Assembly (NCBI RefSeq): GCF_016908595.1
Contig: NZ_JAFBEC010000007.1
Span: 1-64,000 of the forward strand
DNA length: 64,000 nt
DNA from: Geomicrobium sediminis
GTDB taxonomy: Bacteria; Bacillota; Bacilli; Bacillales; Marinococcaceae
Direction of reading: 5' to 3'
A program made the translations under genes and the position numbers. Below the pieces are notes generated by a model. It was not told the origin of the DNA. It worked only from the letters and a program-made list of their open reading frames with translations, and searched no databases. The first letter of the stretch is position 1. The number at the start of each line of letters is the position of its first letter. Below, piece after piece: positions 7,613-17,460 of this stretch.

Positions 7613-9358
7613 TCAATTTATAAATTGAACATGAACCCATTCTCGTACGCTGTTAATTAACCAAACGCGATCTGCACATTGCACATCTTCTTTCGTTAAG
7701 ATTTTCTCTGTAATTATGCCTTCGCGTAGAAGCTGCTCTCGAAAAACTCCTGGTAAAAGACCTGATTCAACTGGGGGTGTCAGCCAATTCCCATCACGTT
7801 CAATGACCAGATTACCGATGGTAAATTCAGTAACCTCATCTCTTTCATTAAACAGAAGTACATCAAACACATTTGGATGTTCGTTTTTATGCTGCTCGTA
7901 AAGCCCTCTCGCTGTCGTCTTTATTGTTAAAAATGGGTTGGTAGATTCAACTGGATATGTGGCCATTTGTACCGGTTGTGGTCGTTCCATCGGTTCAATC
8001 CGTTGAGACGTAACCGTGATTTTTGAGCCTAACACAACTCGGAGCTTATACAGCGACTCACTTGGCAGCTTTTCGATTTCTTTAGTGACTTGGTAGCGGA
8101 TGTTGTTTTCATCGAAGGCTATGCCGAGTTTCATTGCTGAATCATGTAGCCTTCGTAAGTGCAGGTCCATATGCTTCGTCCGCCCATTTCGTACACCGAT
8201 GCTTTCTAAAAGCTCCACATTCGAACGGTGATCAGTAACAATTTTTGCTTTTAGCAACGCTTCTTCATATTCACCAGCTGTCGTTGAGTCCCACGTCACC
8301 CCGCCACCAATTCCGTACGTAATGTGGTCATCGTTAACAGTCGCAGTTCGAATCGCTACGTTAAAACATGCATCACCTGTTGGAGAAAAGTAACCGATTG
8401 ATCCACAATAGATCCCGCGAGTAGATGATTCTAACTGAGAAATAATTTTCATCGTTTCTTTCTTAGGAGCACCAGTAATCGATCCACAAGGAAACAGAGA
8501 TCGTAACACTTTTGCTGCCGTTGTTTGATCATCGGTTTGTGCGGTAATTGTAGATGTCATTTGCCATACGGTTGGATACGGTTCAACTGTAAAAAGTTCA
8601 TCAACAGAAACAGAGCCAATCTCTGCGAATTCTCCTAGATCATTTCGCAGCAGATCTACGATCATGACATTTTCTGCTTGATCTTTTTCAGATGTGTGTA
8701 GCTGTTGTTTTAATTGCTCATCTTCGTCTTTCGTCACTCCCCGACGAATTGTTCCTTTCATCGGCTTGGTCGTTAGTTTTGTACCTTCTTTTTTGAAGAA
8801 TAGCTCTGGAGATAACGAGAGGATTTGTCGTTTACCATCATGAACGTACGCACTGTAAGGTGCTCGTTGTTTCGTTTTTAGTACCTCATAATAAGAATAT
8901 GCTGAACCAAGAAAGGGACTACGTAATCGCATCGTGTAGTTCACTTGATACGTGTTACCTAGAGCAATATGATCTTTCACCTTCGCGATGGCTTGTGTAT
9001 ACACCGCGCGCGAGCTTTCTTGTTCCCACCCCGTGACGTGATACGGTTCGTTTGTTGTTTCAGCCTGTTGGTATAACTTCGGTTTATCATAAATACCAAA
9101 CCAAATTAATGGATCTGATTCGTCACGCACAAGATCGTTAATAGGCAGTTCCTTACCTAAGTAAGCGCCGGCTTCATAGGTTATATATCCAGCGGCATAA
9201 TAGCCGTTATTCGTCCAGTTTTCGATTTCTTGTAGGCATGTCAAAACTTCAGTACCTTCTGTTGTTGACACGATCGCTACAGGATTAGTAAATCGCATCG
9301 TTTGCTCGTGTTCTTCGGTGAACTCTATTTTCACCATATGGTGCTGATCATTTGTCAC
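7613..9358 (-). CDS. Fused aminodeoxychorismate synthase component I / aminodeoxychorismate lyase (PabB-PabC)
   Basis: A 581-aa bifunctional enzyme of p-aminobenzoate (folate) synthesis. The N-terminal 380 residues are a chorismate-binding PabB domain: KPMKGTIRRG contains the lysine typical of aminodeoxychorismate synthase rather than anthranilate synthase, followed by NVMIVDLLRNDL and CGSITGAPKKETM. The C-terminal 200 residues are a fold-type IV PLP lyase: ESIGVRNG, HLRRLHDSA, the candidate PLP lysine in FLTIKTTARG, and EFTIGNLVIE. It should convert chorismate with ammonia from PabA straight through to p-aminobenzoate. GTG start with AGGATG upstream. No pabA is in the window. Confidence 0.9.
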   Translation of the reverse strand: MTNDQHHMVKIEFTEEHEQTMRFTNPVAIVSTTEGTEVLTCLQEIENWTNNGYYAAGYITYEAGAYLGKELPINDLVRDESDPLIWFGIYDKPKLYQQAETTNEPYHVTGWEQESSRAVYTQAIAKVKDHIALGNTYQVNYTMRLRSPFLGSAYSYYEVLKTKQRAPYSAYVHDGKRQILSLSPELFFKKEGTKLTTKPMKGTIRRGVTKDEDEQLKQQLHTSEKDQAENVMIVDLLRNDLGEFAEIGSVSVDELFTVEPYPTVWQMTSTITAQTDDQTTAAKVLRSLFPCGSITGAPKKETMKIISQLESSTRGIYCGSIGYFSPTGDACFNVAIRTATVNDDHITYGIGGGVTWDSTTAGEYEEALLKAKIVTDHRSNVELLESIGVRNGRTKHMDLHLRRLHDSAMKLGIAFDENNIRYQVTKEIEKLPSESLYKLRVVLGSKITVTSQRIEPMERPQPVQMATYPVESTNPFLTIKTTARGLYEQHKNEHPNVFDVLLFNERDEVTEFTIGNLVIERDGNWLTPPVESGLLPGVFREQLLREGIITEKILTKEDVQCADRVWLINSVREWVHVQFIN

Positions 9359-9428
9359 AGTACTTCATCCTTACTCCATGAATTCCTTGCTCCATTTTAA
9401 GCGATTTATCGTTTTACGTATAGAAAAA

Positions 9429-9451
9429 GACGCTTCGTGGTTCGAAGCGTC
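9429..9451 (-). terminator. Terminator of the 56-aa gene
   Basis: GACGCTTCG / CGAAGCGTC stem with a 5-nt loop followed on the minus strand by TTTTTC; it overlaps the stop codon of the small gene. Confidence 0.8.
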
Positions 9452-9620
9452 AGGAAGATTGCTTATGTTTTTCAACGATGGTGTAAGGTCGCTGGACATT
9501 TAGACGTTCATGAAACAACTTGTGAACCCCTTCGTCATCCATAGTTTCTAGAAATTTCTTTGGAACGCCGCACAAATCAGCCAACAGACAAATCATCTCT
9601 GACTTAGAAAACTTTGCCAT
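9450..9620 (-). CDS. Small hypothetical protein, 56 aa
   Basis: A short reading frame beginning MAKFSKSEMICLLADLCG and ending IVEKHKQSS. ATG at 9620 has AGGGGGA nine bases upstream, and a strong terminator overlaps the stop codon, so this looks like a real one-gene transcription unit. No membrane segment; the sequence suggests two short helices. I do not recognise the family. Confidence 0.65.
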   Translation of the reverse strand: MAKFSKSEMICLLADLCGVPKKFLETMDDEGVHKLFHERLNVQRPYTIVEKHKQSS

Positions 9621-9875
9621 GGTCTCGTCCCCCTAAAAATATACACCGCCTAATCTAATCATACGCATAAGACAAAAAAACATTCTACAAAGTGTTGAAT
9701 ATTTTCTGAAATCAATTCCGCAATTTAACATGTATTCATTTCGGCACATCACCGAGATAATGCGTTAATGTTATGAACAGAAATCTTTTGCTCGTAATTG
9801 TAGTTTGTCTTCACGTTAACTTACAAGGCTTTAGCTTAGGTAAGATACTCTTTACTCCTCAAGTTCTGGTGTTTT

Positions 9876-9904
9876 TTGCAATGTTCTCTAGCATTCCGTT
9901 TAAA
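9876..9904 (+). promoter_or_regulatory. Possible sigma-A promoter of the kyn operon
   Basis: TTGCAA and TTTAAA separated by 17 bases, 41 bp before kynU. The surrounding 9621-9945 interval is AT-rich and holds no other open frame that I can support. A loose CTTAC...GTAAG inverted repeat lies upstream (near 9820-9845). Only four of six bases match in each box. Confidence 0.35.
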
Positions 9905-9945
9905 ATCATACTACGATAATAATATCAAGAAAGGATGAAGTAGCT

Positions 9946-11220
9946 ATGACAGCATTCACGTTACAGGATGCGAAAAATCGCGATCGCCAAGATTCTGTCG
10001 GATCAAAACGCGATTTGTTCTATATTGATGATTCTAAAGTATATATGGACGGAAATTCTCTAGGTCTGCTTTCTCGTCCTGCTGAACAAAAAGTATTAGA
10101 ACTGTTAGAAAGTTGGAAAACCTATGCGATTGATGGGTGGACATCTGGAGATCATCCTTGGTTTTATTTAAGCGAGAAACTCGGTCGCGATACCGCCCCA
10201 TTAGTTGGCGCAAAACCTGAGGAAGTCATTGTTACCGGTTCAACAACGGTAAATTTACATCAACTTGTTGCGAGTTTCTTTCAACCTAAAAACAATCGTA
10301 CTAAAATTCTGGCGGATCAGTTAAATTTCCCAAGTGACATTTACGCACTGCAAAGTCAGCTAAAAATAAAAGGACTTGATCCTTCAGGACACCTCGTTCA
10401 AGTAAACTCTAAAGACGGTCTGACACTCGCGACAGAAGACTTAATTCAAGCGATGACCGATGAGATTGCGCTAATCGTATTACCTTCTGTTCTCTACCGA
10501 AGTGGTCAAGTGCTTGATATGGAAGCATTAACGAAAGCTGCGCATGCACGTGGAATCTTTATTGGATTTGATTTGTGTCATTCGATCGGTGCCACTGTGC
10601 ATCAGCTTCACGATTGGGGCGTAGATTTTGCTTTTTGGTGTAACTACAAATACGTAAATGCCGGTCCAGGAAGTACTGGTGGATTGTTCGTTCATGAAAA
10701 GCATTTTGGAACGAAACCTGGACTTGCGGGCTGGTTTGCATCGGATAAATCGAAGCAGTTTGATATGAATCATGAACCTGTCTTTTCCGAATATGCAGGC
10801 GCTTTTCAAATCGGAACACCACACATTTTAAGTACAGCTCCATTGATCGCTAGCCTTGAAATGTTTAATGAAGTAGGCATAGCATCTCTTCGAGAACGAT
10901 CTTTACGTATGACCGATTACTTTATGGACTTGATTGATCATGAATTGGCGAACGATCACTTCTCGATAAGTAATCCAAGGGATGCAAAGTCCCGAGGCGG
11001 CCACCTTTATCTTGAGCACGAAGAAGCCGTACGAATTGCAAAAGCATTAAAAGCTGAAGGAATCATTCCAGATTTACGTCCTCCAAATGGGATCCGTCTT
11101 GCTCCGGTGCCGCTTTATAATACGTACGAAGATATTTTTATTACTGTGCAGCGGTTAAAAGAAATTATGAGCGAGTGTAAATATGAGCGATTCAGTTCAA
11201 CGAGGGAGGTCGTTTCTTGA
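9946..11220 (+). CDS. kynU: Kynureninase
   Basis: A 424-aa PLP enzyme that cleaves L-kynurenine to anthranilate and alanine. Family marks are the N-terminal [34 protein letters not shown], the aspartate region [14 protein letters not shown], and the PLP lysine in [16 protein letters not shown] (about residues 231-246). Length matches known kynureninases. AAAGGATG precedes the ATG. It is first of three overlapping genes whose products convert tryptophan to anthranilate. Confidence 0.95.
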   Translation: MTAFTLQDAKNRDRQDSVGSKRDLFYIDDSKVYMDGNSLGLLSRPAEQKVLELLESWKTYAIDGWTSGDHPWFYLSEKLGRDTAPLVGAKPEEVIVTGSTTVNLHQLVASFFQPKNNRTKILADQLNFPSDIYALQSQLKIKGLDPSGHLVQVNSKDGLTLATEDLIQAMTDEIALIVLPSVLYRSGQVLDMEALTKAAHARGIFIGFDLCHSIGATVHQLHDWGVDFAFWCNYKYVNAGPGSTGGLFVHEKHFGTKPGLAGWFASDKSKQFDMNHEPVFSEYAGAFQIGTPHILSTAPLIASLEMFNEVGIASLRERSLRMTDYFMDLIDHELANDHFSISNPRDAKSRGGHLYLEHEEAVRIAKALKAEGIIPDLRPPNGIRLAPVPLYNTYEDIFITVQRLKEIMSECKYERFSSTREVVS

Positions 11221-11861
11221 AAATTATCGACATTAGTCAACCGTTTTCAAATTCCATCGCCCACTGGCCAGGTGACACTGCGTTTCGTTATGAAACGGTC
11301 TACACGAAAGCAGAAACCGGCTCCGTTAATATCGGAAAAATCGAAACGAGCCTCCATAGCGGAACGCACGTAGATGCCCCATTTCATGTCGATAATGATG
11401 GGAGGACAATCGATCAACTTCCTCTTGAACCTTTCATTGGCAATGCGGTGGTGATTGACGTTTCAAACGAGAAAACGATTCACCCTTCTGCTTTTGAGAA
11501 CATCGATGCACGTCGAGTGTTACTAAAAACAAATACACCGAACAATCATGAACACTTCCCCACTGCCGTTGCAACGCTAACAATAGAAGCCGTTCAGACG
11601 CTCTCAAAGCAAGGAGTCAAGCTAATCGGCGTTGATGTCCCTTCCGTTGATGCATTGGATAGCAAAGATATGGCAATTCATCATGAGATCCATAAGTACA
11701 GAATGTTTATTTTAGAAAACATTATGTTGGATCATGTTCAGGCTGGGAACTATTTCCTTTCTGCATTACCATTACACTTGCATGGTGCCGATGGGTCACC
11801 TGTGCGAGCAGTTTTAATGCAAGACAATCACGAAATCAAGGAGGAAACGCATGAATTCTAA
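11217..11861 (+). CDS. kynB: Kynurenine formamidase (arylformamidase)
   Basis: A 214-aa metal-dependent hydrolase that converts N-formylkynurenine to kynurenine and formate. The cyclase-family motif [14 protein letters not shown] (HxGTHxDxPxH, about residues 45-58) provides metal ligands; [14 protein letters not shown] is the typical N-terminus. The start is a TTG at 11217 that overlaps the kynU stop (TTGA) and has GGGAGG upstream. The end overlaps kynA by 11 nt, so translation is likely coupled. Confidence 0.94.
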   Translation: MKIIDISQPFSNSIAHWPGDTAFRYETVYTKAETGSVNIGKIETSLHSGTHVDAPFHVDNDGRTIDQLPLEPFIGNAVVIDVSNEKTIHPSAFENIDARRVLLKTNTPNNHEHFPTAVATLTIEAVQTLSKQGVKLIGVDVPSVDALDSKDMAIHHEIHKYRMFILENIMLDHVQAGNYFLSALPLHLHGADGSPVRAVLMQDNHEIKEETHEF

Positions 11862-12699
11862 AAAACATCCAAAGGCATTTGAAAACGAATCGTCCATTCA
11901 TACAGACTTCAAAGAGAACATGACGTATAGTGATTATTTATCCCTCGATTCAATTTTATCGAGTCAACAACGTCTGTCTAATCACCATGACGAAATGCTG
12001 TTTATCGTTATTCATCAAGTCAGTGAATTATGGATGAAGTTGATTATTCATGAACTAAAAGCCGCAACGACAGCTATCTCGAATGGTGAGTTATCTTCCG
12101 CATTTAAAATGCTCGCACGAGTTTCAAAGATTCAATCACAAATTATTCAAGGCTGGGACGTGTTAGCGACACTTACACCTTCTGAATACATTGAGTTTCG
12201 CGATTCGCTTGGAAAGGCGTCAGGGTTTCAATCGTATCAATACCGTTTAATTGAATTTGCACTCGGGTACAAAACGAAGCACAGTTTAGAGATTTATAAG
12301 CAGGACGAAGCGATTTATGAGCAACTGCAAGAGGCATTATTAGCTCCGAGCATTTATGATGCGTCGATTGCAGCGCTTCATAAGGCAGGCTTTTCAATTG
12401 ACCAAGACGTTCTTGAACGAGATCTCACTAAACCATATGAAACTAATGAAAGTGTGAAACTTGCTTGGAAAAATGTCTATGAGAATGTTGATGAACATTG
12501 GGAGTTGTATGAGCTAGCAGAAAAACTCGTGGATATTGAAGACTGGTTTCAACAATGGCGCTTTCGTCATATGAAGACTGTCGAACGCATTATTGGTTTT
12601 AAGCAAGGAACGGGTGGATCGTCTGGAGTTAGTTACTTAAAACGAGTAATTGACCATTATTTTTTCCCAGAACTTTGGGCAATCCGCACATTATTGTGA
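11851..12699 (+). CDS. kynA: Tryptophan 2,3-dioxygenase
   Basis: A 282-aa heme dioxygenase that opens the indole ring of tryptophan to N-formylkynurenine, the first step of the pathway though encoded last. Visible marks are [35 protein letters not shown] (substrate/heme-side His), and the C-terminal [14 protein letters not shown] with the proximal heme histidine, then [18 protein letters not shown] precedes the ATG. No 3-hydroxykynurenine genes are nearby, so the product should be anthranilate. Confidence 0.95.
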   Translation: MNSKKHPKAFENESSIHTDFKENMTYSDYLSLDSILSSQQRLSNHHDEMLFIVIHQVSELWMKLIIHELKAATTAISNGELSSAFKMLARVSKIQSQIIQGWDVLATLTPSEYIEFRDSLGKASGFQSYQYRLIEFALGYKTKHSLEIYKQDEAIYEQLQEALLAPSIYDASIAALHKAGFSIDQDVLERDLTKPYETNESVKLAWKNVYENVDEHWELYELAEKLVDIEDWFQQWRFRHMKTVERIIGFKQGTGGSSGVSYLKRVIDHYFFPELWAIRTLL

Positions 12700-12702
12700 G
12701 CA

Positions 12703-12730
12703 AAAGGGGATTCTTCATTGGATCCCCTTT
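12703..12730 (+). terminator. Hairpin after kynA
   Basis: AAAGGGGAT / ATCCCCTTT, a 9-bp stem with a 10-nt loop, four bases past the kynA stop. The T tract is poor, so termination may be weak. Confidence 0.55.
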
Positions 12731-12781
12731 CCATTCGTCAGTATAATATAGATATAGAGATTAGATAGGGGGACATCGGAG

Positions 12782-13744
12782 ATGGAAACAATCAATACGT
12801 TGAAAATTGGATCAATTGAAGTCATACCAGGTGAAAACGGCAGCCGAGTGCCCTTTTCAACGACGGTTGCAGTGATCGATGATCAAAAACGAGCAACGCT
12901 CATCGATGCTGGAGCTGGAAAACGAGCATTCCAATACATAAACGAACAGTATGAAGTGGAAGACATTCTACTTACGCACTTTCATATCGACCACACATGG
13001 GGTATTCCATACTTTAAAGATGCGAATGTAAAAGTGAACTGGTTGGATCATAAGAAAATGGTATCAATTGAAGAATTAATGAAAACGGGCGGTAATTATG
13101 CGATCTACGGGGCTTCCGGAATTGAAGCGATGATTGAAACGCCTGATGTAAAACGGTTTGAAAAGATCATCGACCGGCAAAAGTACGTGTACCCTTACGA
13201 TGAAACGTTCAACGTATCTGGTACACGAGTAGAAATGATCCACACACCAGGTCACTGTGAGAGCTTTTGCTGTCCTTACTTTCCTGATGAAGGGGTTATT
13301 GTTGTTGGGGACTATGACCTTACATCATTTGGTCCTTGGTACAACAATGCCGACTCAAACATCGATGAGATGCTTGAGTCGGCGGAAAAAACGCTTGCAG
13401 TCAATGCTGAACACTTTGTTACGCTTCATCATAAAGGGGTCTTTACGAGAAAAGATTACGAAGAGCAGCTCGAAGATTACATGAACATTATTTTCAAACG
13501 CGAAAAAAAGCTAAAACAACTCATTGATGACGGCGTACCGACAACAAACATTCATTATCAAGAGCTGTTTTACCGTCGCAAGAATTTGGACCAAGCGCCT
13601 TCACTCATTGGATTTGAAAAAATCGGCATTGCAAAGCACCTAGAACGACTGCAAAACCTTTATCCGATCTATAAAGAGTACTATGAACAATTTGTTCAAG
13701 AAGAGTTTAAAGCACCGGAGTTTGTTCATTACTCCCACCGTTAG
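12782..13744 (+). CDS. MBL-fold metallo-hydrolase
   Basis: A 320-aa metallo-beta-lactamase-fold protein. The zinc motif THFHIDHTWG (HxHxDH) is at about residues 66-75, further ligands in HTPGHCESFC, VVGDYDLTSFG and a late LHHKG. It is longer at the C-terminus (about 90 residues with a helical tail) than simple glyoxalase II-like members. Substrate unknown. AGGGGGA precedes the ATG, and TATAAT lies near 12744. The last 38 nt overlap the 3' end of recQ on the other strand. Confidence 0.85.
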   Translation: METINTLKIGSIEVIPGENGSRVPFSTTVAVIDDQKRATLIDAGAGKRAFQYINEQYEVEDILLTHFHIDHTWGIPYFKDANVKVNWLDHKKMVSIEELMKTGGNYAIYGASGIEAMIETPDVKRFEKIIDRQKYVYPYDETFNVSGTRVEMIHTPGHCESFCCPYFPDEGVIVVGDYDLTSFGPWYNNADSNIDEMLESAEKTLAVNAEHFVTLHHKGVFTRKDYEEQLEDYMNIIFKREKKLKQLIDDGVPTTNIHYQELFYRRKNLDQAPSLIGFEKIGIAKHLERLQNLYPIYKEYYEQFVQEEFKAPEFVHYSHR

Positions 13745-15506
13745 CTTCAGCTCGTAGTACATGCAGGAACGCTTCTCCGTATACGTCGTACTTGTGTTCA
13801 CCGACACCTTTGACTTGAAGCATTTGTTGCTTCGTTTCAGGCTTTTGAGAACTCATTTCTCGTAACGTTTGGTCTGAGAAAACCATGTATGGTGCAACTT
13901 CATGTTCTTTCGCTAATTGCGTGCGGATCTGCCGCAGTTGCTGGAATAACGGATCATCATTTGAAACGGCTCTTTCTGTGAGGACCGTTTCTTTTTTGAG
14001 GATCTTTTCTTCACCTCGTAGAACTGCACCCGATAAATCAGTTAATGCAACGACAGGAAACTGTCCATCTCCGCTCGATAAATAACGATGGGCAATTAAA
14101 AAATCGATAAATGCGACTACATCTTTTTGCTTCTTGCCTTTCATAATTCCGTAAGTCGTAATTCGATCCAACTTAAAGTCTCGGATTTTCTGATTGGCAG
14201 AACCTGTTAACACTTGGGCGACGATCGTTTTCCCGTAGCGTTCTCTCATTCGTCTCACACATGAGAGTACCATTTGTCCGTCGCGTGTCACATCAACGAC
14301 TTGTCGATCGTCTTTGCAATGTAAGCAGCGACCACAATCTGAGGCCTGTTCATCACCAAAGTAATCAAGAATATAACGCTCGAGACATTGCTCGGTGTGA
14401 CAGTAATTGACCATCGATCTCAATTTCTGAAACTCTGCTTTTTTACGTTCTTCGCTATATTGCGTTTGTTCAAGAAGGAACTGTTGTACTTGAATGTCTT
14501 GAGAGGAGAACAATAAAATGCACTCACTCATCTCGCCATCTCGCCCTGCTCGTCCAGCTTCTTGGTAGTAAGCTTCCATCGTCCTTGGCATTTGTGCATG
14601 GATAATGTAACGGACGTTACTTTTGTTAATCCCCATACCAAAGGCATTTGTTGCAACAATCACACTTACTTCATCGTAAACGAAGTCTTCTTGATGACGC
14701 GCACGCTCTTCGCTCGACATCCCACCATGATAAATGCCAGCAGAAATGAATTTCTTTTTAAGCATGTTCTGAATGCGTTCAGCTTCCTTACGGGTACTAG
14801 TATAAATAATCCCTGACTCTTCTTTGTTCTGTTTTATATAATCAACGATAAATCGATCTGTGTCTTGTCCTTTATGAACAGAAAAAATAAGATTCTCACG
14901 AGCAAAGCCCGTTTTTATTAAGCGCTCTGATGGAATGGACAGTAACTCACAAACGTCTTCAGCCACTTCAGGAGTCGCCGTCGCCGTCAAAGCAAGCACA
15001 ACCGGCCGCTCTTCAAACCGATGAATAAATGTCGGAATGTCTAAGTAACTTGGTCTAAAGTCATGTCCCCATTGAGAAAGACAATGGGCCTCGTCCACTG
15101 CAATCACATCTACTTTTGTATATTGAATCACCTGTTGGAATGTTGAACTAAGGAGACGTTCAGGTGCCACATAGAGTAATCGATATTCTCCTGCGTACAA
15201 TCGTTGTATTCTTGCATTTGTCTCTTCATGAGAAAGTGTACTGTTAATATATGTTGCACGAATTCCATTTTCTTGGAGTTCATCGACTTGGTCTTTCATA
15301 AGAGAAATTAATGGAGAAATGACAATTGTAATTCCGTCATTCATCAATGACGGAAGTTGATAGCAAATGGATTTCCCGCCACCTGTAGGCATGATTCCCA
15401 TAACATCTTGACCTTGTAACACATGAGTAAGAATCTTCTCTTGTCCTGGTCGGAACGTTTCGTACCCGAAGTAACTATGTAATAGTTGTCTTGCTTTTTC
15501 TAACAT
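13707..15506 (-). CDS. recQ: ATP-dependent DNA helicase RecQ
   Basis: A 599-aa 3'-5' DNA helicase for recombination and fork repair. Helicase motifs: Walker A MPTGGGKSICYQLP, DEAH box VDEAHCLSQWGHDFR with the RecQ aromatic loop, TATATP, and GRAGRDG. The RQC zinc-binding cysteines lie in YCHTEQCLERYILDYFG and DCGRCLHC. A C-terminal HRDC domain ends with MLQVKGVGEHKYDVYGE. Of three in-frame starts I chose the ATG at 15506: GGGAGG is 10 nt upstream, against 1 nt for the ATG at 15515. Confidence 0.93.
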   Translation of the reverse strand: MLEKARQLLHSYFGYETFRPGQEKILTHVLQGQDVMGIMPTGGGKSICYQLPSLMNDGITIVISPLISLMKDQVDELQENGIRATYINSTLSHEETNARIQRLYAGEYRLLYVAPERLLSSTFQQVIQYTKVDVIAVDEAHCLSQWGHDFRPSYLDIPTFIHRFEERPVVLALTATATPEVAEDVCELLSIPSERLIKTGFARENLIFSVHKGQDTDRFIVDYIKQNKEESGIIYTSTRKEAERIQNMLKKKFISAGIYHGGMSSEERARHQEDFVYDEVSVIVATNAFGMGINKSNVRYIIHAQMPRTMEAYYQEAGRAGRDGEMSECILLFSSQDIQVQQFLLEQTQYSEERKKAEFQKLRSMVNYCHTEQCLERYILDYFGDEQASDCGRCLHCKDDRQVVDVTRDGQMVLSCVRRMRERYGKTIVAQVLTGSANQKIRDFKLDRITTYGIMKGKKQKDVVAFIDFLIAHRYLSSGDGQFPVVALTDLSGAVLRGEEKILKKETVLTERAVSNDDPLFQQLRQIRTQLAKEHEVAPYMVFSDQTLREMSSQKPETKQQMLQVKGVGEHKYDVYGEAFLHVLRAEANGGSNEQTPVL

Positions 15507-15634
15507 GAAGTTCATGCCTCCCAAAATGCTACTTCTTTCATCATAAGGTAGCCATCACGTAAATCGCAACCGTTGTTTCAAGAATGGACGAATAAGGGAA
15601 TAGTTCGTTATTGATTACTAAAAGGAGGAGTATA

Positions 15635-16477
15635 ATGCGCAGCCCAACGGTCATTGTTACTGGTGCCAATTCAGGCATCGGCAAAGCTACAGCAAAAGCG
15701 TTAGCGTCAAAAGGAGCGAATGTCGTACTTGCGTGTCGAAACGAACGAAAAGGACAAATTGCAAAACAAGAACTACTAGCACAAGTTCCTTATGGTAACT
15801 TTACAGTTTTGAAATGCGATCTTAACGATTTAAAACAACTTCATGAATTTGTTGAAGAGTTTAAGAAAAGATTTGATTCACTTGATATTCTTATCAATAA
15901 TGCTGGTGTTGTTACATTAAAGAATGAAGTAACTGCTCAAGGATTCGAGAAAATGCTTGGCGTCAATCATCTTGGCCACTTTTATTTAACCGAGCAGTTA
16001 TTGCCACTAATACAACGTAGTAACCGAGGACGGATTATAATCTTATCGTCTGGGGCGTACAAATGGGGAGATTTCGATGAGAGTAATGCGAACTTAACGG
16101 AAGAATTCTCGATTGCTAAAGCCTATGGCAGGTCTAAATTAGCTAACCTTTGGTACGTCCACGCACTAAGTGAGCGTCTAAAACATTCCCACATAAACGT
16201 CATGGCGGTACACCCTGGTGCAGTTAGTACCTCTCTCGGTGTGGATCGTAGCAACGGATTTGGTGAAGGGATTCACCGGATGTTACGTCCATTTTTCCTG
16301 AGCGCAGAAAAGGGTGCAAGGACGAGTGTTTCCCTCGCATTGCGAGATGATGTCGTAAACGGTGGTTATTATTATAAAGGTAAGATCAAAGCGGTTGATG
16401 GCATTGCAAAAGACCTTGAGCGAGCAAAGCATTTGGAACGTTGGAGTTACGAGGCGATTGAGCAAGCGTTAAGCTAA
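15635..16477 (+). CDS. Short-chain dehydrogenase/reductase (retinol dehydrogenase-like)
   Basis: A 280-aa NAD(P)-dependent SDR. Cofactor loop TGANSGIGKATA near the N-terminus, NNAGVVTLKN, active-site serine in ILSSGAYKWGD and Tyr-x-x-x-Lys in AYGRSKLANLW. The layout and length resemble the retinol dehydrogenase/WW-domain oxidoreductase group common in Bacillus. The ATG at 15635 follows AAAGGAGG. Substrate cannot be told from sequence. Single gene with its own terminator. Confidence 0.85.
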   Translation: MRSPTVIVTGANSGIGKATAKALASKGANVVLACRNERKGQIAKQELLAQVPYGNFTVLKCDLNDLKQLHEFVEEFKKRFDSLDILINNAGVVTLKNEVTAQGFEKMLGVNHLGHFYLTEQLLPLIQRSNRGRIIILSSGAYKWGDFDESNANLTEEFSIAKAYGRSKLANLWYVHALSERLKHSHINVMAVHPGAVSTSLGVDRSNGFGEGIHRMLRPFFLSAEKGARTSVSLALRDDVVNGGYYYKGKIKAVDGIAKDLERAKHLERWSYEAIEQALS

Positions 16478-16500
16478 ACCGGAATGGTTTAGCTTTTCTT
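16471..16500. terminator. Bidirectional terminator between the SDR and a 44-aa gene
   Basis: AAGCTAAACC / GGTTTAGCTT stem with a 5-nt loop followed on the plus strand by TTCTT. It contains the stop codons of both flanking convergent genes. Confidence 0.75.
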
Positions 16501-16623
16501 CAGCGCTTTTATAAGTAAAACAATGAGCACAATAATTCCTAGAATGAGAGCAATTACGATCAAAAATGCAAACAATGAATATAGTATGGATCCCATTTCC
16601 ATTCCTTCTGATAAAATCTCCAT
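16489..16623 (-). CDS. Small single-span membrane protein, 44 aa
   Basis: The frame starts MEILSEGMEMGSILYSLF and has one long hydrophobic helix (about residues 15-38) before the basic end IKALKKS. ATG at 16623 has AAAGGGTG six bases upstream. Its stop lies within the shared terminator hairpin. Family unknown. It is the last of several small membrane protein genes on this strand. Confidence 0.6.
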   Translation of the reverse strand: MEILSEGMEMGSILYSLFAFLIVIALILGIIVLIVLLIKALKKS

Positions 16624-16655
16624 TCGAACACCCTTTAATACAAGTTATTATACGA

Positions 16656-16937
16656 TCACGCATCTGCTTGATACTTTTGAAAGATGAGTGTGGCAAACAA
16701 TGAGAGTAAACCGATTGTAAATAGAACAACGCCAACGTTCGCTATGGAACGCACAAAGTTCTCCGTCACAAAGGCATAGTCTGCGCTTGGGGCAGAACCA
16801 CCCGCTTGAAATCGTAACCAATAATCACCTAAAAACGTGCCAAACCGTCCACTTTGAAAGATGATCACACTTCCGAAAACTACGAGTAAGCTTCCTCTAA
16901 TAAAAACATACTGACAGAAATCCTTTTTCTTTTTCAA
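16656..16937 (-). CDS. Two-span membrane protein, 93 aa
   Basis: A TTG start at 16937 is preceded by GGTGATC. The basic N-terminus (KKKKDF) leads into a first helix at about residues 11-27; a polar loop (GGSAPSADYAFVTENF) follows, then a second helix at about 67-87. Not recognised. It is separated by 32 nt from the 44-aa membrane protein gene, so they may be cotranscribed. Confidence 0.6.
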   Translation of the reverse strand: MKKKKDFCQYVFIRGSLLVVFGSVIIFQSGRFGTFLGDYWLRFQAGGSAPSADYAFVTENFVRSIANVGVVLFTIGLLSLFATLIFQKYQADA

Positions 16938-16972
16938 GAGATCACCACGATGTTTGTTTCAAGATAAAATCG

Positions 16973-17362
16973 TTAAAAACCAATGGCTTGCCGCTTAGAA
17001 TGAGCAGGAAAATAAATATGCACATCTTGTTCGTTTTGATTTCGTACGACTTCCGAACTGAAATACTTTACCTTTCGGCATTCTTGACTATTCGTCAATT
17101 CATTACGCAAAACATAATAACTATCAAAATGTCCGTCTTCAACTTGGGTGATAATATCATCAACGATCTGTTCGAAATAGGTTACTTGATTGACGTGACG
17201 ATAAACAAAAGCAAATAAATGCTCAAGATCGTGGAAATGGAAGCGGTCTTTACGAAACGTACTCGCTGTACGAAGTGCAAAGCGGATACCGCCCGCCAAC
17301 TCACGATCTTTAGATAATTCACAATTAACAGTCCCCAATAAATGTAAAGCATTTACGTTCAT
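16973..17362 (-). CDS. Hypothetical protein, 129 aa
   Basis: A soluble protein with no recognised domain. It is rich in His, Phe and Arg, with segments such as FHFHDLEHLFAFVYRHVN and KYFSSEVVRNQNEQ. AAGGGGATGG lies before the ATG at 17362. It does not match a family I can name. Confidence 0.55.
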   Translation of the reverse strand: MNVNALHLLGTVNCELSKDRELAGGIRFALRTASTFRKDRFHFHDLEHLFAFVYRHVNQVTYFEQIVDDIITQVEDGHFDSYYVLRNELTNSQECRKVKYFSSEVVRNQNEQDVHIYFPAHSKRQAIGF

Positions 17363-17460
17363 AGACCCATCCCCTTTTTCGGTCCTCCTAGCACTATAGT
17401 TATTTTATCATGTATTTTTGGTTAATTGTAATTTTTTAAATAATTAATTTAATAAGAAGC

